Positions 19,636 to 29,173 are shown, counted from the first letter of the stretch. The stretch: 64,000 nucleotides of DNA from Deltaproteobacteria bacterium (GCA_009668925.1 SBEK01000001.1:3226-67225), one strand, 5' to 3'. The notes: a model not told the origin generated them from the letters alone. Numbers and translations are program-made.

Positions 19636-21783
19636 TTTTTGTGTCACCACCCACACGCCCTGCCAGTTCTCGGGCGGATGGGCTAAGAGGTCGTCGCACT
19701 TGGCAACATAGGCGCGGGCCACGGGATCGTCGTCCGCAAGTTCGGAAAAACCGGCTTTTGCCCGAAGGAAATCCCCCGCGTAAAATAAGGCCAGCGCCGC
19801 CGCGAAGTCCTTCATCCTCCGTTGCCCGGCGGCATCGACGGCCTGCGGCGGAAGAGGTTCATAAACAACAACCGGTTCGCGACGTCCTACAACCGCAACC
19901 CGGGAAACTTCCCGCACAGGAAATACGCCCGCCATGTGTTCCATCGTGGATTGGGAGATGAGACTGTAGGTGCCGAACTGCTTGTTGATGCCTTCGAGCC
20001 TGGCCGCCAGATTCACCGCGTCTCCGATCATCGTATAGTCGAACCGGGAATGAGACCCCATGTTGCCGACGACGGCGAACCCGGTATTCACGCCGATGCG
20101 CATTTTCAAATCCTTCCCCAGTTTTTCTCTCAGAGACGGGCGCATGTCGGCGAGCTTCTCCTGGCAGCGCAGGACGGCTCTCACACAGCGCGCGGCGTGG
20201 TCCGGCTGCTCAATCGGCGCATTCCAGAAAGCGATGATCGCATCCCCCTCATACTTGTCCACCGTGCCGCCCTCCTCATGAATGATGTCGGTCATGGCGG
20301 TCAGATACACGTTGAGCAGATGGGTGAGCGCCTCGGGGTCCAGCCCTTCGGAAATCCCCGTAAAGCCCTCCAGATCGGAAAAGAAGATGGAGAGCATCTT
20401 TCTTTCGCCGCCCAGCTTCAGACGGTCGGGATGGGCGATGATCTGTTCGATCACATCGGGGCTCAAATACTGTTTGAACGCATTCTTAATAAACACTTTC
20501 TGACGCCCTTCGGTTGTGTAATAAATAAGTCCCGAAGTAAACAGCGTCACGACCACGCCCACCTCCGGCATCACCAGCGGCAGCCAGAAGCCGAAGCGGT
20601 ATCCCACCAGACAAAGAACAAGCGGCACGCCGATGAAAAACACATAAACCAGAGCGCTTCTGAAAATACCCGCTGCCCAGGACGTGGCCGCGCCTGCAAG
20701 AAGAACAATAAGGAGTGCGATCAGGATAGCAGGCATCCGGGGAACGGCCCGGATAAAGTCATCGGCCAGCAGGTTATCGAGCATCGTGGCGGAAATTTCC
20801 ACTCCGGGATAAACGCCGGAAACGGGCGTGGGCCTGAGGTCATAAAGACCCGGTGCGGAAAAACCGAAGAGCACGTAAGCATTCTTGAAATCATTTACGG
20901 AAACGGAGGGCGCCTCTCCGCTTTGGAGACGGAGTTCACTTTGAATGATTGACGCGGCGCTATAAGCCTTGTGCGTCCCCGAGGGACCCCGGAAATTGAG
21001 GATGGCCCGGCCCGCGGCATCGATCGGGACTGCCCGACCCCCCGGCAGGAAGCGTTCCGGAATAATTTTCAAAGACGCAGCCGGGGCCGCGGACAGGTAG
21101 CTGGCCAGCGCCAGCGACGGCAGGACTTTCCCGTCAAATACCTCGAAAAGAGCCGTCCGGCGATAGACGCTGTCCGCGTCGGGATTCAGATGGACATTGG
21201 CTAAAACACGCGAAGCGGCGGCAATTTCCGCTATGGGAAAAGCAGCCCGGGCAAAAACATCATGCCGGGAATCGTTAAGCCATGCCGGCAAACCGTCGAT
21301 CGTCCATGCCGGCACAGGCGCAAAGGACGGCCAACGCTTTTCGCTTCCCTCCTTTTGGCTGAGAAATACAGCGCTGATAAAATACGGAAACCGGCGGATT
21401 TCGGAGGCCAAGGCCTGATCGTCCGCCACACCGTATTTCGACGGCTCCGTAAAAAGCACATCAAAAGCCAGCGACCTGGCGCCGGCGCGTTTGCAGAACT
21501 GAATAATCGGAGCGTAGACTTCACGCGGCCAGGGCCAGGACAGTCCGTTTTCCGTCCTCGCCCAGTCCAGACTGTTCTGGTCCAGAAGGATCAAACGGAT
21601 TTTTGGCGTCTCGGCGGACGGCCTGGCCAGCAGATTGACCCGCCAATCCCAGGTTTTCGCCTCCCAGCGTTCCAGAAAACCGGGCAGAAATAAAAGGCAC
21701 GAGACAAGAATACCCACGCAGCCGGCCGCGAGGCCCTGCATCAATCTCGCCCTCTTACCCCGGAACCATCGTTTAAGGTCCAT
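19633..21783 (-). CDS. CHASE2-domain adenylate/guanylate cyclase
   Basis: 716-residue membrane sensor cyclase making cAMP or cGMP. An N-terminal transmembrane segment (about 15-35) leads to an extracytoplasmic CHASE2 domain (about 40-325, beginning WDWRVNLLARP and IRLILLDQNSLDWA), then three membrane segments (about 335-410), and a class III cyclase domain (about 435-640) with metal aspartates in IFFSDLEGFTGIS and KYEGDAIIAFWNAP and the transition-state region MIGDAVNLAARLEGI. The C-terminal 80 residues are a helical extension. CHASE2 ligands are unknown. No CRP-type receptor lies in the window. The stop codon lies in a repeat. Confidence 0.92.
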   Translation of the reverse strand: MDLKRWFRGKRARLMQGLAAGCVGILVSCLLFLPGFLERWEAKTWDWRVNLLARPSAETPKIRLILLDQNSLDWARTENGLSWPWPREVYAPIIQFCKRAGARSLAFDVLFTEPSKYGVADDQALASEIRRFPYFISAVFLSQKEGSEKRWPSFAPVPAWTIDGLPAWLNDSRHDVFARAAFPIAEIAAASRVLANVHLNPDADSVYRRTALFEVFDGKVLPSLALASYLSAAPAASLKIIPERFLPGGRAVPIDAAGRAILNFRGPSGTHKAYSAASIIQSELRLQSGEAPSVSVNDFKNAYVLFGFSAPGLYDLRPTPVSGVYPGVEISATMLDNLLADDFIRAVPRMPAILIALLIVLLAGAATSWAAGIFRSALVYVFFIGVPLVLCLVGYRFGFWLPLVMPEVGVVVTLFTSGLIYYTTEGRQKVFIKNAFKQYLSPDVIEQIIAHPDRLKLGGERKMLSIFFSDLEGFTGISEGLDPEALTHLLNVYLTAMTDIIHEEGGTVDKYEGDAIIAFWNAPIEQPDHAARCVRAVLRCQEKLADMRPSLREKLGKDLKMRIGVNTGFAVVGNMGSHSRFDYTMIGDAVNLAARLEGINKQFGTYSLISQSTMEHMAGVFPVREVSRVAVVGRREPVVVYEPLPPQAVDAAGQRRMKDFAAALALFYAGDFLRAKAGFSELADDDPVARAYVAKCDDLLAHPPENWQGVWVVTQK

Positions 21784-21885
21784 GCTCCTGCCCCCAAACC
21801 GGAAAATGAAACCGAGTCCGCCGTCATCCGCGGTTTCACCGACCCGGTTGTAATCTTCAGACGGCGCCGGCGGCGCGGCCGCCCG

Positions 21886-22803
21886 CTAAAAGAAATGGCC
21901 CACGGCCTTCACAAATCTTTCCTTGCGGGCAGCCGGCGGTTCCGCGCCGGACTGCGTAATTCCATTGTCCCGGAGCTCGGCGATCCGGCTTTGCGGCGAG
22001 GGATGCGTCTTGGCAAAATCACTGCCGCCGGGTTTCATCTGTTTCGCCATAACGTTCAGCATGTCGATGAGTGCGCCGGGATTGTATCCCAGACGTTTCA
22101 GGATGACTGCCGATGCCGCGTCAGCCTGATACTCATAGGAACGGGAATAGCCGTTCGCGATCATCGTGTTGGTAATATCGGAGATCACCCCGCCGAATGC
22201 CTGCGTGAGCTGGGCCACTTCCCTCGTCCCCAATGATTTTGCGCCTTCCTGCGCCAGAACGGACAGTGCTTCCGTCATGCGCGCTTTTTCGATCGCCTTC
22301 ATGCCGTGCCTGAGTTGAATGTGGCCGATCTCGTGCGCGAGGACGGCCGCCAGAGCGTCTTCCGTCCGGCAGCAGCGAATCAGGCCGCGGGTAATGAAGA
22401 CGTGGCCGCCGGGTGTGGCGAAAGCATTGATATCGTCGGAATCCAGAACAAGAAAGTGATATCCGGCGAACAGCTCCGGCATGTCCGACACTTTCGCCAG
22501 CGTTTGACCCAGCATATTAAGATAGGCGTTGGCCTTCGCGTCGGAAGCCGCCGGATATTTCGCGAGCACCACCGCGCCGACGGTCCGGCCGATATAGTAT
22601 TCCTGCTGGGGCGTAAAATCTTCCAGGCTTTTCGCGACCGCCGCCGTGCTCTTGCGGATGGATTGCCCCTGTTCCTGGGTGATCGTTCCCGTGGCGACTC
22701 CCACCGAGGTGGCCACGGTCGTCGCCGTTTCCACAGCGGCGCAGCCGATCACTGAAATCACGGCGAGACCCCAGACCATCATCCGGCAAAAGAATCCGTT
22801 CAT
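21886..22803 (-). CDS. M48-family metalloprotease, lipoprotein
   Basis: Zinc peptidase of the Oma1/BepA/HtpX group in the cell envelope. The start at 22803 (MNGFFCRMMVWGLAVISVIGC) is chosen because GGAGGG precedes it and it gives a lipoprotein signal with lipobox Cys; the ATG overlaps the stop of the upstream gene as ATGA. The zinc motif HEIGH is at 157-161 and the third ligand region is YSRSYEYQADAAS. A C-terminal PxSxxRI segment (HPSPQSRIAELRD) is typical of the family. Likely role: quality control of outer-membrane proteins. It is translationally coupled to the SH3-like gene. Confidence 0.9.
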   Translation of the reverse strand: MNGFFCRMMVWGLAVISVIGCAAVETATTVATSVGVATGTITQEQGQSIRKSTAAVAKSLEDFTPQQEYYIGRTVGAVVLAKYPAASDAKANAYLNMLGQTLAKVSDMPELFAGYHFLVLDSDDINAFATPGGHVFITRGLIRCCRTEDALAAVLAHEIGHIQLRHGMKAIEKARMTEALSVLAQEGAKSLGTREVAQLTQAFGGVISDITNTMIANGYSRSYEYQADAASAVILKRLGYNPGALIDMLNVMAKQMKPGGSDFAKTHPSPQSRIAELRDNGITQSGAEPPAARKERFVKAVGHFF

Positions 22804-23303
22804 GGCCGCCCTCCTTCCCCGGCGGACTTCAGATAACCCCGGGCAATAAAGTCCTCCATCTGCTCGGGAGATACCGTCATGACCTCCATCTTGTTGATCC
22901 ACGCGTAGTCGAGATTCTTATGGCTCTTGCGGTACTGGGCTTCAACCTCTTCGCTGAATCCTTTTCCCGCGAGCGCAATTTCATCGCGGGAAACGGACGA
23001 CCCGACGGTGGCCTGCCCGGCCTTGAGCGCAATCCTGGCGCCGGTCAGGGCCGTGTGATGCATCCATCCCTCTGCTCGTTTGCCGGCCGTCGCTACTTTT
23101 TTCCAGTCGCCCTGCTCGGCGAGTACCGTCACCCGGTCGCCGTATGATACGCGGGCCACAATTTTACCCAGATACGAAGGCGTCGCCCGCAGCTCGCCCT
23201 CCTTCACCTGAACACTCATGACTTTCTGCGCCCAGGCCACTGAACCGAGAAACAGAAAGCTCAAAAGCGCGAGGCACAAGATGGCTGTTCGATAACGAAG
23301 CAT
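22800..23303 (-). CDS. Exported SH3-like (SH3b) protein
   Basis: Start set at 23303 (MLRYRTAILCLALLSFLFLG) since AGGAGG is correctly spaced before it; this yields 167 residues with a cleavable signal peptide ending near VAWA. A bacterial SH3 domain follows (about 27-85: VKEGELRATPSYLGKIVARV, YGDRVTVLAEQGDWKKV, EGWMHHTAL), a fold that often binds cell wall. The rest is helical. It lies between nrdD and the M48 protease and overlaps the latter by four bases, so the two proteins are probably made together and may act together in the envelope. Confidence 0.82.
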   Translation of the reverse strand: MLRYRTAILCLALLSFLFLGSVAWAQKVMSVQVKEGELRATPSYLGKIVARVSYGDRVTVLAEQGDWKKVATAGKRAEGWMHHTALTGARIALKAGQATVGSSVSRDEIALAGKGFSEEVEAQYRKSHKNLDYAWINKMEVMTVSPEQMEDFIARGYLKSAGEGGRP

Positions 23304-23347
23304 ATCAACCTCCTTCTTCCAATCAATCTTTCCCATGCTTAAACCGC

Positions 23348-25420
23348 CTAAAAACAATTGCTGATTCTTCTTTGGCGAAGCTCCGCGAGCTTTCCTTTAT
23401 TCCAGCCGGAAATCTTGCTGTAATATTTTGTAAGCTGCGCGATGCCCTCCACATCCGTCGAATCGCAATAACTGCAACGGTCATGAATTCCGCGGGCCGT
23501 CTTTCCGCAGGCCGTGCAGGACGTGAACTCCGGGGTGAAGTCGATCCGGCGGTTGGCCGTTTCCCCAAACGTATAGCGCACTAACCGGACAAGAGCTTCG
23601 GCGCCGGGATCGGCGTCGCCCAGCTGCACGTGGGTGATGGCATCTCCCGCCAGGAAACGATGGAATCTGCCCTCCTGCAAAACTCTTTCGGCGGGCGAAA
23701 TATCCGCCGCCGCATGCAGATGCGTTGAATTCGTATAGTAGATGGACCCGAGGGCGATATCCCCCTGAACGAAGCGTCCCGCAGCCGGCGAGTAATATTT
23801 CAGATCCAACCTCGCGAAGCGATAGGCCGTCGTCTCCGCCGGCGACTGTTCCAGGACGAACTGTATTCCGAGTTCAGCGCTTAGGCGCTCGGCTTCCGTC
23901 TCCAGAAACTGAACCACCTTAAGACCGAAATCCATGGCCTGGGCGGATTCATGCAATTGACTGCCCAAATAGATCTGCGCGAGTTCATTGAGCCCTACGA
24001 GACCGATGATGTAGTAAGCGCGGTTCATTCTCAAGAACGGATGACCATCGGTGTTCATCGCCAAAACGGCCAGCGGTCCCTGTTCGGCGTAAGACAGAAG
24101 CTTTTCCAGAAAGTCTTTCTTCTGGATATGGGTTTTGGCCGCCTTCGCCATCATATCTTTCAGACAGGCGAAAAGCGTCTCTTCGTTGCCGGCGGCTTTA
24201 TATCCCTGGCGGGGCAAATTGAGCGTCACGCTTTGCACGGCCGCGCTGCGCGCAAGCCAGGGTCGGACACGTTCGCCTTCTGCAGAAGCGTCACGCAGAA
24301 GAAAACGGTTGAAGCATCCGGGAGCCGAAGCATCCGCTCCCCGGTCGAAAACAAAGCAGGTATTGCCCTGACCGCCGGCGACTTCACAGGCCAGATAAAG
24401 CAAATCATCAGCGCCCGGCTCCTTCCAGAAGGCATCGCTTATGTGCAGGAGCGGCCGCGGCAGGATAAACGGTTTACCGGCCGCATCGCCTTTTTTGAAC
24501 ACTTCGAAGATCGCCCGCGTGAATCGCTGTGCATCGGATGCGTAATCCCGATACAGTTTTCCGGTGGACCGGCCGGCGGGTCCGAAAGCGGGCAGCTCCG
24601 CCCAGATTTCGGGCATGTCATAATAGAGGTGAATATCCGTATAGAGGGCCTGACCACCGCGCGTGGCCGAAAGCTGAGAAAACTCATAGACCAGCATCTG
24701 GGCAAACTGATGGACTTCCTTGTCCGTCTTACCGGCCAGATAGGGGGCAAAGGAAATGTTGAGGGCATCCCAGCTGACCGTACCGGTAAAATGCCCCTGC
24801 AGGACGGCGCTCAGGCGCACCATATGCGCCAGCAGAACCTCCGCGTGCTTGGCGGGTTTGGCGGAATTGATCGCATGCGGCAGCTTTAATCCGAAAAGTT
24901 TCAGATACTCGAGCGACTGGCAGCAGCTGTAAGGACGGTCAATATAGCCCAAACCATGAATATGCAGATCGCCCGCCTTGTGCGCTTCGCCCACATCCAT
25001 CGAAAAAACGTCGTAGAGTGAAAATTCCCTTTTGATGCCTTCCGCAAACAGCAGATTCGTGCCCTCCGGAGAATGGGGTGTGTTGGCGTTTTCTTTATTG
25101 GGGTGCAGGATCAGTTCGCGCACGTCGTAGAGGGGAAATCCCAGACGGCCGTGCAGGCGCCTTTCTTTTTCCAGCCCCCGTTCGATCAGCTGTGCGTTCA
25201 CCAGTTCCCGCACGAGCGACGTCGTCAAAAGGCCGATGCCGGAGGCGACAATTTGCTTTTCCACATCCCGGGAAATTTCCGCCGCCAGCAGATAATCAAT
25301 ATCCGCTTCGCGCAGCAGCGCATCGACAATGCGCTGGCGGTTCCAGGGTGCAATTTCTTCTCCGGACGTCCGGATAAACAACGTCAAATCTGTCGTTTCG
25401 GATGCGTCGGTCATTTTCAC
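23348..25420 (-). CDS. nrdD: Anaerobic (class III) ribonucleoside-triphosphate reductase
   Basis: Reduces ribonucleotides to deoxyribonucleotides by a glycyl radical; works only without oxygen. 690 residues. An ATP-cone (about 8-95, including WNRQRIVDALLREADID) gives allosteric control; the catalytic barrel contains the HIHGLGYIDRPYSCCQSLEYL segment; the C-terminal zinc site is CTACGK...CSYCDS. The glycyl-radical tail is YSKISGWNKGKLAELRQRR with Gly672, shorter than the common RVTGY...WNxGK form. No activase gene (nrdG) is adjacent. Its ATG overlaps the stop of the upstream HD gene (ATGA), so the two are translationally coupled. Confidence 0.93.
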   Translation of the reverse strand: MKMTDASETTDLTLFIRTSGEEIAPWNRQRIVDALLREADIDYLLAAEISRDVEKQIVASGIGLLTTSLVRELVNAQLIERGLEKERRLHGRLGFPLYDVRELILHPNKENANTPHSPEGTNLLFAEGIKREFSLYDVFSMDVGEAHKAGDLHIHGLGYIDRPYSCCQSLEYLKLFGLKLPHAINSAKPAKHAEVLLAHMVRLSAVLQGHFTGTVSWDALNISFAPYLAGKTDKEVHQFAQMLVYEFSQLSATRGGQALYTDIHLYYDMPEIWAELPAFGPAGRSTGKLYRDYASDAQRFTRAIFEVFKKGDAAGKPFILPRPLLHISDAFWKEPGADDLLYLACEVAGGQGNTCFVFDRGADASAPGCFNRFLLRDASAEGERVRPWLARSAAVQSVTLNLPRQGYKAAGNEETLFACLKDMMAKAAKTHIQKKDFLEKLLSYAEQGPLAVLAMNTDGHPFLRMNRAYYIIGLVGLNELAQIYLGSQLHESAQAMDFGLKVVQFLETEAERLSAELGIQFVLEQSPAETTAYRFARLDLKYYSPAAGRFVQGDIALGSIYYTNSTHLHAAADISPAERVLQEGRFHRFLAGDAITHVQLGDADPGAEALVRLVRYTFGETANRRIDFTPEFTSCTACGKTARGIHDRCSYCDSTDVEGIAQLTKYYSKISGWNKGKLAELRQRRISNCF

Positions 25421-26835
25421 ACGTTTGTCGGAATGGATTTTTCGATATTGCCCAGGGCGGCTTCCGCGGCCTTCGTCAGCTCTTCGTCATGATCATGATT
25501 GAGCGCAAACACACGGAAGTGCCGGACCCGCGCCGGAATAAAACGATAAATTTCGTTTAAGGGTTCGGGGGATGTTTGTCCGGTCACCGGATTGAAGATA
25601 TTGATCTGTTTGCCGGGCTCTGCGATCGGGTTTACAGGACGGGGGTCCTGTGTCGCCACATCGACGCGGAAGGCCAGACGCCGCAGTCTGGCGGGCAGAC
25701 GTTCCCTGATTCTTGTTTCATAATTTCCGGCGCCGGCAAACACCGTACCGCGTTGAATCTGGTCGATAGAGATTTCAGCGGCAAAAGCCATTTTCCATTT
25801 CAGTTTACGCGCGTGAATTTTCTGCCACTCGAGAGCCAGCTGGCGCTTCCGGCTGTCCTTTGCCGAAAGCCAGCCCCGGACACAGCTGAAAAGCGACCAT
25901 TCGTCGCACTGCAGGTAAGCGTCGAGGTTCTTAATCGGACTTTCCGGATAGATCACCCGCAGGGTGTCGGCGAATATTTCCTGCAGATGCAGATCCAGCG
26001 CGCGCGTCGTGCGGTGGAAATAAACGTTGCTGTACAAATTGAGCCGGGCGTTGAGAAATCGCCGGAGGGCCGAAATGCCGGATTGGTGGAGAGCCAGGCC
26101 GTCTTTTGTAAAAAATGTGTAGTAACGCAGCCGCGGCATGTCGACCATGTCCAGAGAAAACCCCGTCATGTAAGCGTCGCGCTGAACATAGTCGAGATTA
26201 TCGACCGTGTAAATACCCGAGAACAATTGACGGAGCCACGCAAGCCAGCGCGGCGCCTTTGTCTCTTCGCGCTCGGCGGGTCGCTTGATGAGATAAGCCA
26301 CCTGCCGGGGATCCAAATGCTCCCCGCGGGCAAAAGCTCCGGAAGGACTGCGCTCTATCCTTGAAATCAAAGCGCCCATTTTCTTAACGATGATCAGCCG
26401 GCCGACATCTTCATGGGTCATCCCCTGGTCCGCGAGATAATGCTCGTCAAAAAAATGGCCGAAGGGACCATGGCCGACATCATGGAGCAGTCCGGCCAGC
26501 CTGAGCAGTTCTTCGACATAACTTGGCGACGGCGCGTCCGGACACATATCCTTCAGGCTGGGATACAGATGACGGGCGAACTCACCGGCAATATGCATCG
26601 TTCCCAGCGAATGCTGAAAACGGGTATGTTCGGCCGCCGGATAAACCCACCTTGCGCTTTGCAGCTGATAAATGCGCCGGAGCCGCTGCATCCAGGGAGA
26701 ATCGATAATGTCCTTTTCCGTTTTTTCCGCCGGATCATCTTCCCGCGGCACGGTAAAGAAGGCATAGGAGTGAATCGGATCGGCAATGAGCGCCATTCCG
26801 GCATAAGCTCTGGATGAAAAACTTTTCTCTTTCAT
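25417..26835 (-). CDS. HD-domain phosphohydrolase (dGTPase/SAMHD1-like)
   Basis: A 472-residue HD protein. Metal ligands are visible in RFQHSLGTMHIA (His75) and LLHDVGHGPFGH (His118-Asp119), and DNLDYVQRDAYMTG holds the second conserved aspartate region. This arrangement is that of deoxynucleotide triphosphohydrolases, which cleave dNTPs to deoxynucleosides and triphosphate, though other phosphate esters are possible. Directly downstream and overlapping by ATGA is nrdD, which makes dNTPs. The pairing suggests control of dNTP pools. It is divergent from an acyl-CoA synthetase gene across a spacer with two repeat copies. Confidence 0.85.
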   Translation of the reverse strand: MKEKSFSSRAYAGMALIADPIHSYAFFTVPREDDPAEKTEKDIIDSPWMQRLRRIYQLQSARWVYPAAEHTRFQHSLGTMHIAGEFARHLYPSLKDMCPDAPSPSYVEELLRLAGLLHDVGHGPFGHFFDEHYLADQGMTHEDVGRLIIVKKMGALISRIERSPSGAFARGEHLDPRQVAYLIKRPAEREETKAPRWLAWLRQLFSGIYTVDNLDYVQRDAYMTGFSLDMVDMPRLRYYTFFTKDGLALHQSGISALRRFLNARLNLYSNVYFHRTTRALDLHLQEIFADTLRVIYPESPIKNLDAYLQCDEWSLFSCVRGWLSAKDSRKRQLALEWQKIHARKLKWKMAFAAEISIDQIQRGTVFAGAGNYETRIRERLPARLRRLAFRVDVATQDPRPVNPIAEPGKQINIFNPVTGQTSPEPLNEIYRFIPARVRHFRVFALNHDHDEELTKAAEAALGNIEKSIPTNV

Positions 26836-26877
26836 AGCGAATTCTCTACAATATTATATCTAAAAGATCAAATTTAA

Positions 26878-27010
26878 TCCCGCTTTGCAAGACGAGCGTT
26901 AATTCTGCGCAAATAACAGCGCAAAGACAGTGCCTCTTTCATATCCCGAAACTTGCCGCATTGGGGTCGATTCCCGCTTTGCAAGACGAGCGTTAATGCT
27001 CCGCAGATAA
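26878..27010. repeat. Two tandem copies of the GACGAGCGTTAAT repeat, 94 bp apart
   Basis: Copies at 26878-26916 and 26972-27010 share TCCCGCTTTGCAA, GACGAGCGTTAAT and a partly conserved CTSCGCARATAA end. They occupy the divergent region between the HD gene and the acyl-CoA synthetase. The family core also occurs at 7983-8011 and 10540-10568. The palindrome seen in those copies is not kept here (TTTGCAA replaces the second arm). Confidence 0.8.
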
Positions 27011-27088
27011 ACACTTTGACAGATTCCTTCGATGTGGTAACAAAAATTGCATTAGTTTACCGACGATATTTTTTGGGAGAGCATCTGT

Positions 27089-29173
27089 ATGAAAAATTTC
27101 TTTGCACCCCGGTCCATTGCCGTCATCGGCGCGAGCCTCCGTGAAGGCAACCTGGGCTTTCAGATCATCACCAACCTGCGCTACGGCTTCACGGGCCGCA
27201 TTTACCCCGTAAATCCCAATTACCCGGACATCATGACCCTGCCCTGCTATCCGACGGTGGAGACGATCCCCGATTCCGTTGATCTCGCGATCATCATCGT
27301 TCCCGCCCCGGCCGTGCCCGAGGCGCTCGCCTCCTGCGGCCGCAAGGGGATCCGCTCGGTCATCATCGAAAGCGCCGGTTTTGCCGAAACCGGCGAAGAC
27401 GGCCGTCTGCTTCAGGAGCGCTGTCTTGCCATTGCGCGGGAGGCCGGCATCCACGTCTGGGGACCCAACTGTATGGGAATGGTGGATGTCCCGAAAAAAT
27501 ATTTTTTTACTTTCATGCACCCGAATATATACCAGGATGGACTGGTCGAGGGCCGCATTTCCATGGTTGTGCAAAGCGGCATGCTGTCCGCAGGATTCCT
27601 GGTCGACCTGATGAGCGAGCGCGCCGTGGGGATCGCGAAAGCCTGCTCCATCGGGAACAAAATGGACATCGATGAATGCGATGTTCTGGAATATCTGCTT
27701 GGCGACGATGAAACCGACGCTGTCGCTCTGTACCTCGAATCCATTGTGCGAGGACGGCGGTTTCTGGAACTGGCGGCGCGCGCCGCCAAACCGATTGTCC
27801 TGCTCAAGGGAGGCAAAAGCGCGGCGGGAGCAAAAGCCGCGCTGTCGCACACGTCCAGCCTGGCCGGCAACGCCCGCTTGCAGGACTCTCTGATGTCACT
27901 GGCCGGCGTCACCATTGCGCGGGATTTTCAACAGATGATGGAGGTCGCCCGGGCGCTCGCCATGATCGGACGGACTCCGGCCAAGTGCCGCACGGCCATT
28001 ATGACCTTCAGCGGCGGCGCCGGCATTCTGTCCTGCGATTTGCTTGAACAACAGGGACTGCGCGTCGCGGAGCTTTCTCCTTCCACAAAGCGGGAGCTCG
28101 CTTCCATCTTCCCGGACTGGCTCCCGGCGTCCAATCCGGTGGACATGTTTCCCGCCTTCGCCCTCAAAGGCCCGATGGCCGCTTATGACGGCGCCTTCAA
28201 TGCCGTGGTCAAAGACCCGAAAGTGGATGTCATTTTCCTGCATTTCTTCGTCGGTCTCTACCCCAACTACGACCGGTTGAAGCGCTTCAAGGAAGCCGCG
28301 GACCGCGAGAAGAAAGTTTTGATCCTCTGGGTGATCGGCCGGCGCGATGCGCTTCGAACCTTCAAGCGCGAGGCGCAGGACGCCGCCATTCCGGTCCACG
28401 GCGAACTGTTTCGCGCGGTCGAATGCCTGGCGTACGCCTCCCGTTACGCGCCCCGCAAAAAAGCGGCAACCCTGATTCACCGCCGGACGACCAGCCTCTT
28501 ACCGAAAGCCGCCGCGGTCTTGTCCGCTTGCCCCGACCGCATCTGGGACGAATTCACAAGCAAGCAGCTGCTCAAAACCTACGGCATACCGGTGGTGGAA
28601 GAAAGGATCGTGGAATCAGCCGCCGCCGCCGAGAGCGCCGCGCGAAAAATGGGATTCCCCGTCGTCCTCAAGGGACTCGTCCCCGGCCAGGTCCATAAAA
28701 CGGAATCCGGTCTGGTCTGCCTCGGGGTCCATTCGGCTGCAGTCCTCCGGAAGACGTATGCCGATCTCGGCAAGCGGTTGAAGGGCCGGGGAAAAATTCT
28801 CGTGCAGCGGCAGCTGCCCGTCGAATACGAATTAATTGCCGGTATGCTCCGCGACCCGCAGTTCGGCCCCTGTGTGATGTTCGGTCTGGGCGGCATTTTT
28901 TCCGAACTGCAAAAAGATGTCGTCTTCGCTCCGGCGCCACTCTCGCTCGCCACCGCCAGGGACCTGATCCAGCGCATTTCGGGCAAAGAACTTCTTCAGG
29001 GCTTTCGCGGAAGAAAACCCCTGGACACGGCGCAAATGGCCGGCATCCTGGTAAGTCTGGGAAATCTTGCCGCTGCCGCTCCGGATATCGAGCAGATCGA
29101 CATGAATCCGCTGGTGGTCGCCGAGGGAAAGCCGGCCGCTGTGGATGCAACCGTTATCCGACATCGGAAATAA
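27089..29173 (+). CDS. ADP-forming acyl-CoA (acetyl-CoA) synthetase, CoA-binding domain first
   Basis: Interconverts acyl-CoA, ADP and phosphate with free acid, CoA and ATP, conserving energy by substrate-level phosphorylation. 694 residues. CoA-binding domain (about 1-125: RSIAVIGASLREGNLGF), ligase domains with the phosphohistidine His254 in LSHTSSLAGN, and a C-terminal ATP-grasp domain (about 485-694: KQLLKTYGIPVVEE, FPVVLKGLVPGQVHKTE, MFGLGGIFSELQKD, DMNPLVV). This is the usual fused alpha-beta order. The natural acid cannot be told. One of three paralogues here with differing domain order. The upstream region has two copies of a repeat. Confidence 0.9.
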   Translation: MKNFFAPRSIAVIGASLREGNLGFQIITNLRYGFTGRIYPVNPNYPDIMTLPCYPTVETIPDSVDLAIIIVPAPAVPEALASCGRKGIRSVIIESAGFAETGEDGRLLQERCLAIAREAGIHVWGPNCMGMVDVPKKYFFTFMHPNIYQDGLVEGRISMVVQSGMLSAGFLVDLMSERAVGIAKACSIGNKMDIDECDVLEYLLGDDETDAVALYLESIVRGRRFLELAARAAKPIVLLKGGKSAAGAKAALSHTSSLAGNARLQDSLMSLAGVTIARDFQQMMEVARALAMIGRTPAKCRTAIMTFSGGAGILSCDLLEQQGLRVAELSPSTKRELASIFPDWLPASNPVDMFPAFALKGPMAAYDGAFNAVVKDPKVDVIFLHFFVGLYPNYDRLKRFKEAADREKKVLILWVIGRRDALRTFKREAQDAAIPVHGELFRAVECLAYASRYAPRKKAATLIHRRTTSLLPKAAAVLSACPDRIWDEFTSKQLLKTYGIPVVEERIVESAAAAESAARKMGFPVVLKGLVPGQVHKTESGLVCLGVHSAAVLRKTYADLGKRLKGRGKILVQRQLPVEYELIAGMLRDPQFGPCVMFGLGGIFSELQKDVVFAPAPLSLATARDLIQRISGKELLQGFRGRKPLDTAQMAGILVSLGNLAAAAPDIEQIDMNPLVVAEGKPAAVDATVIRHRK

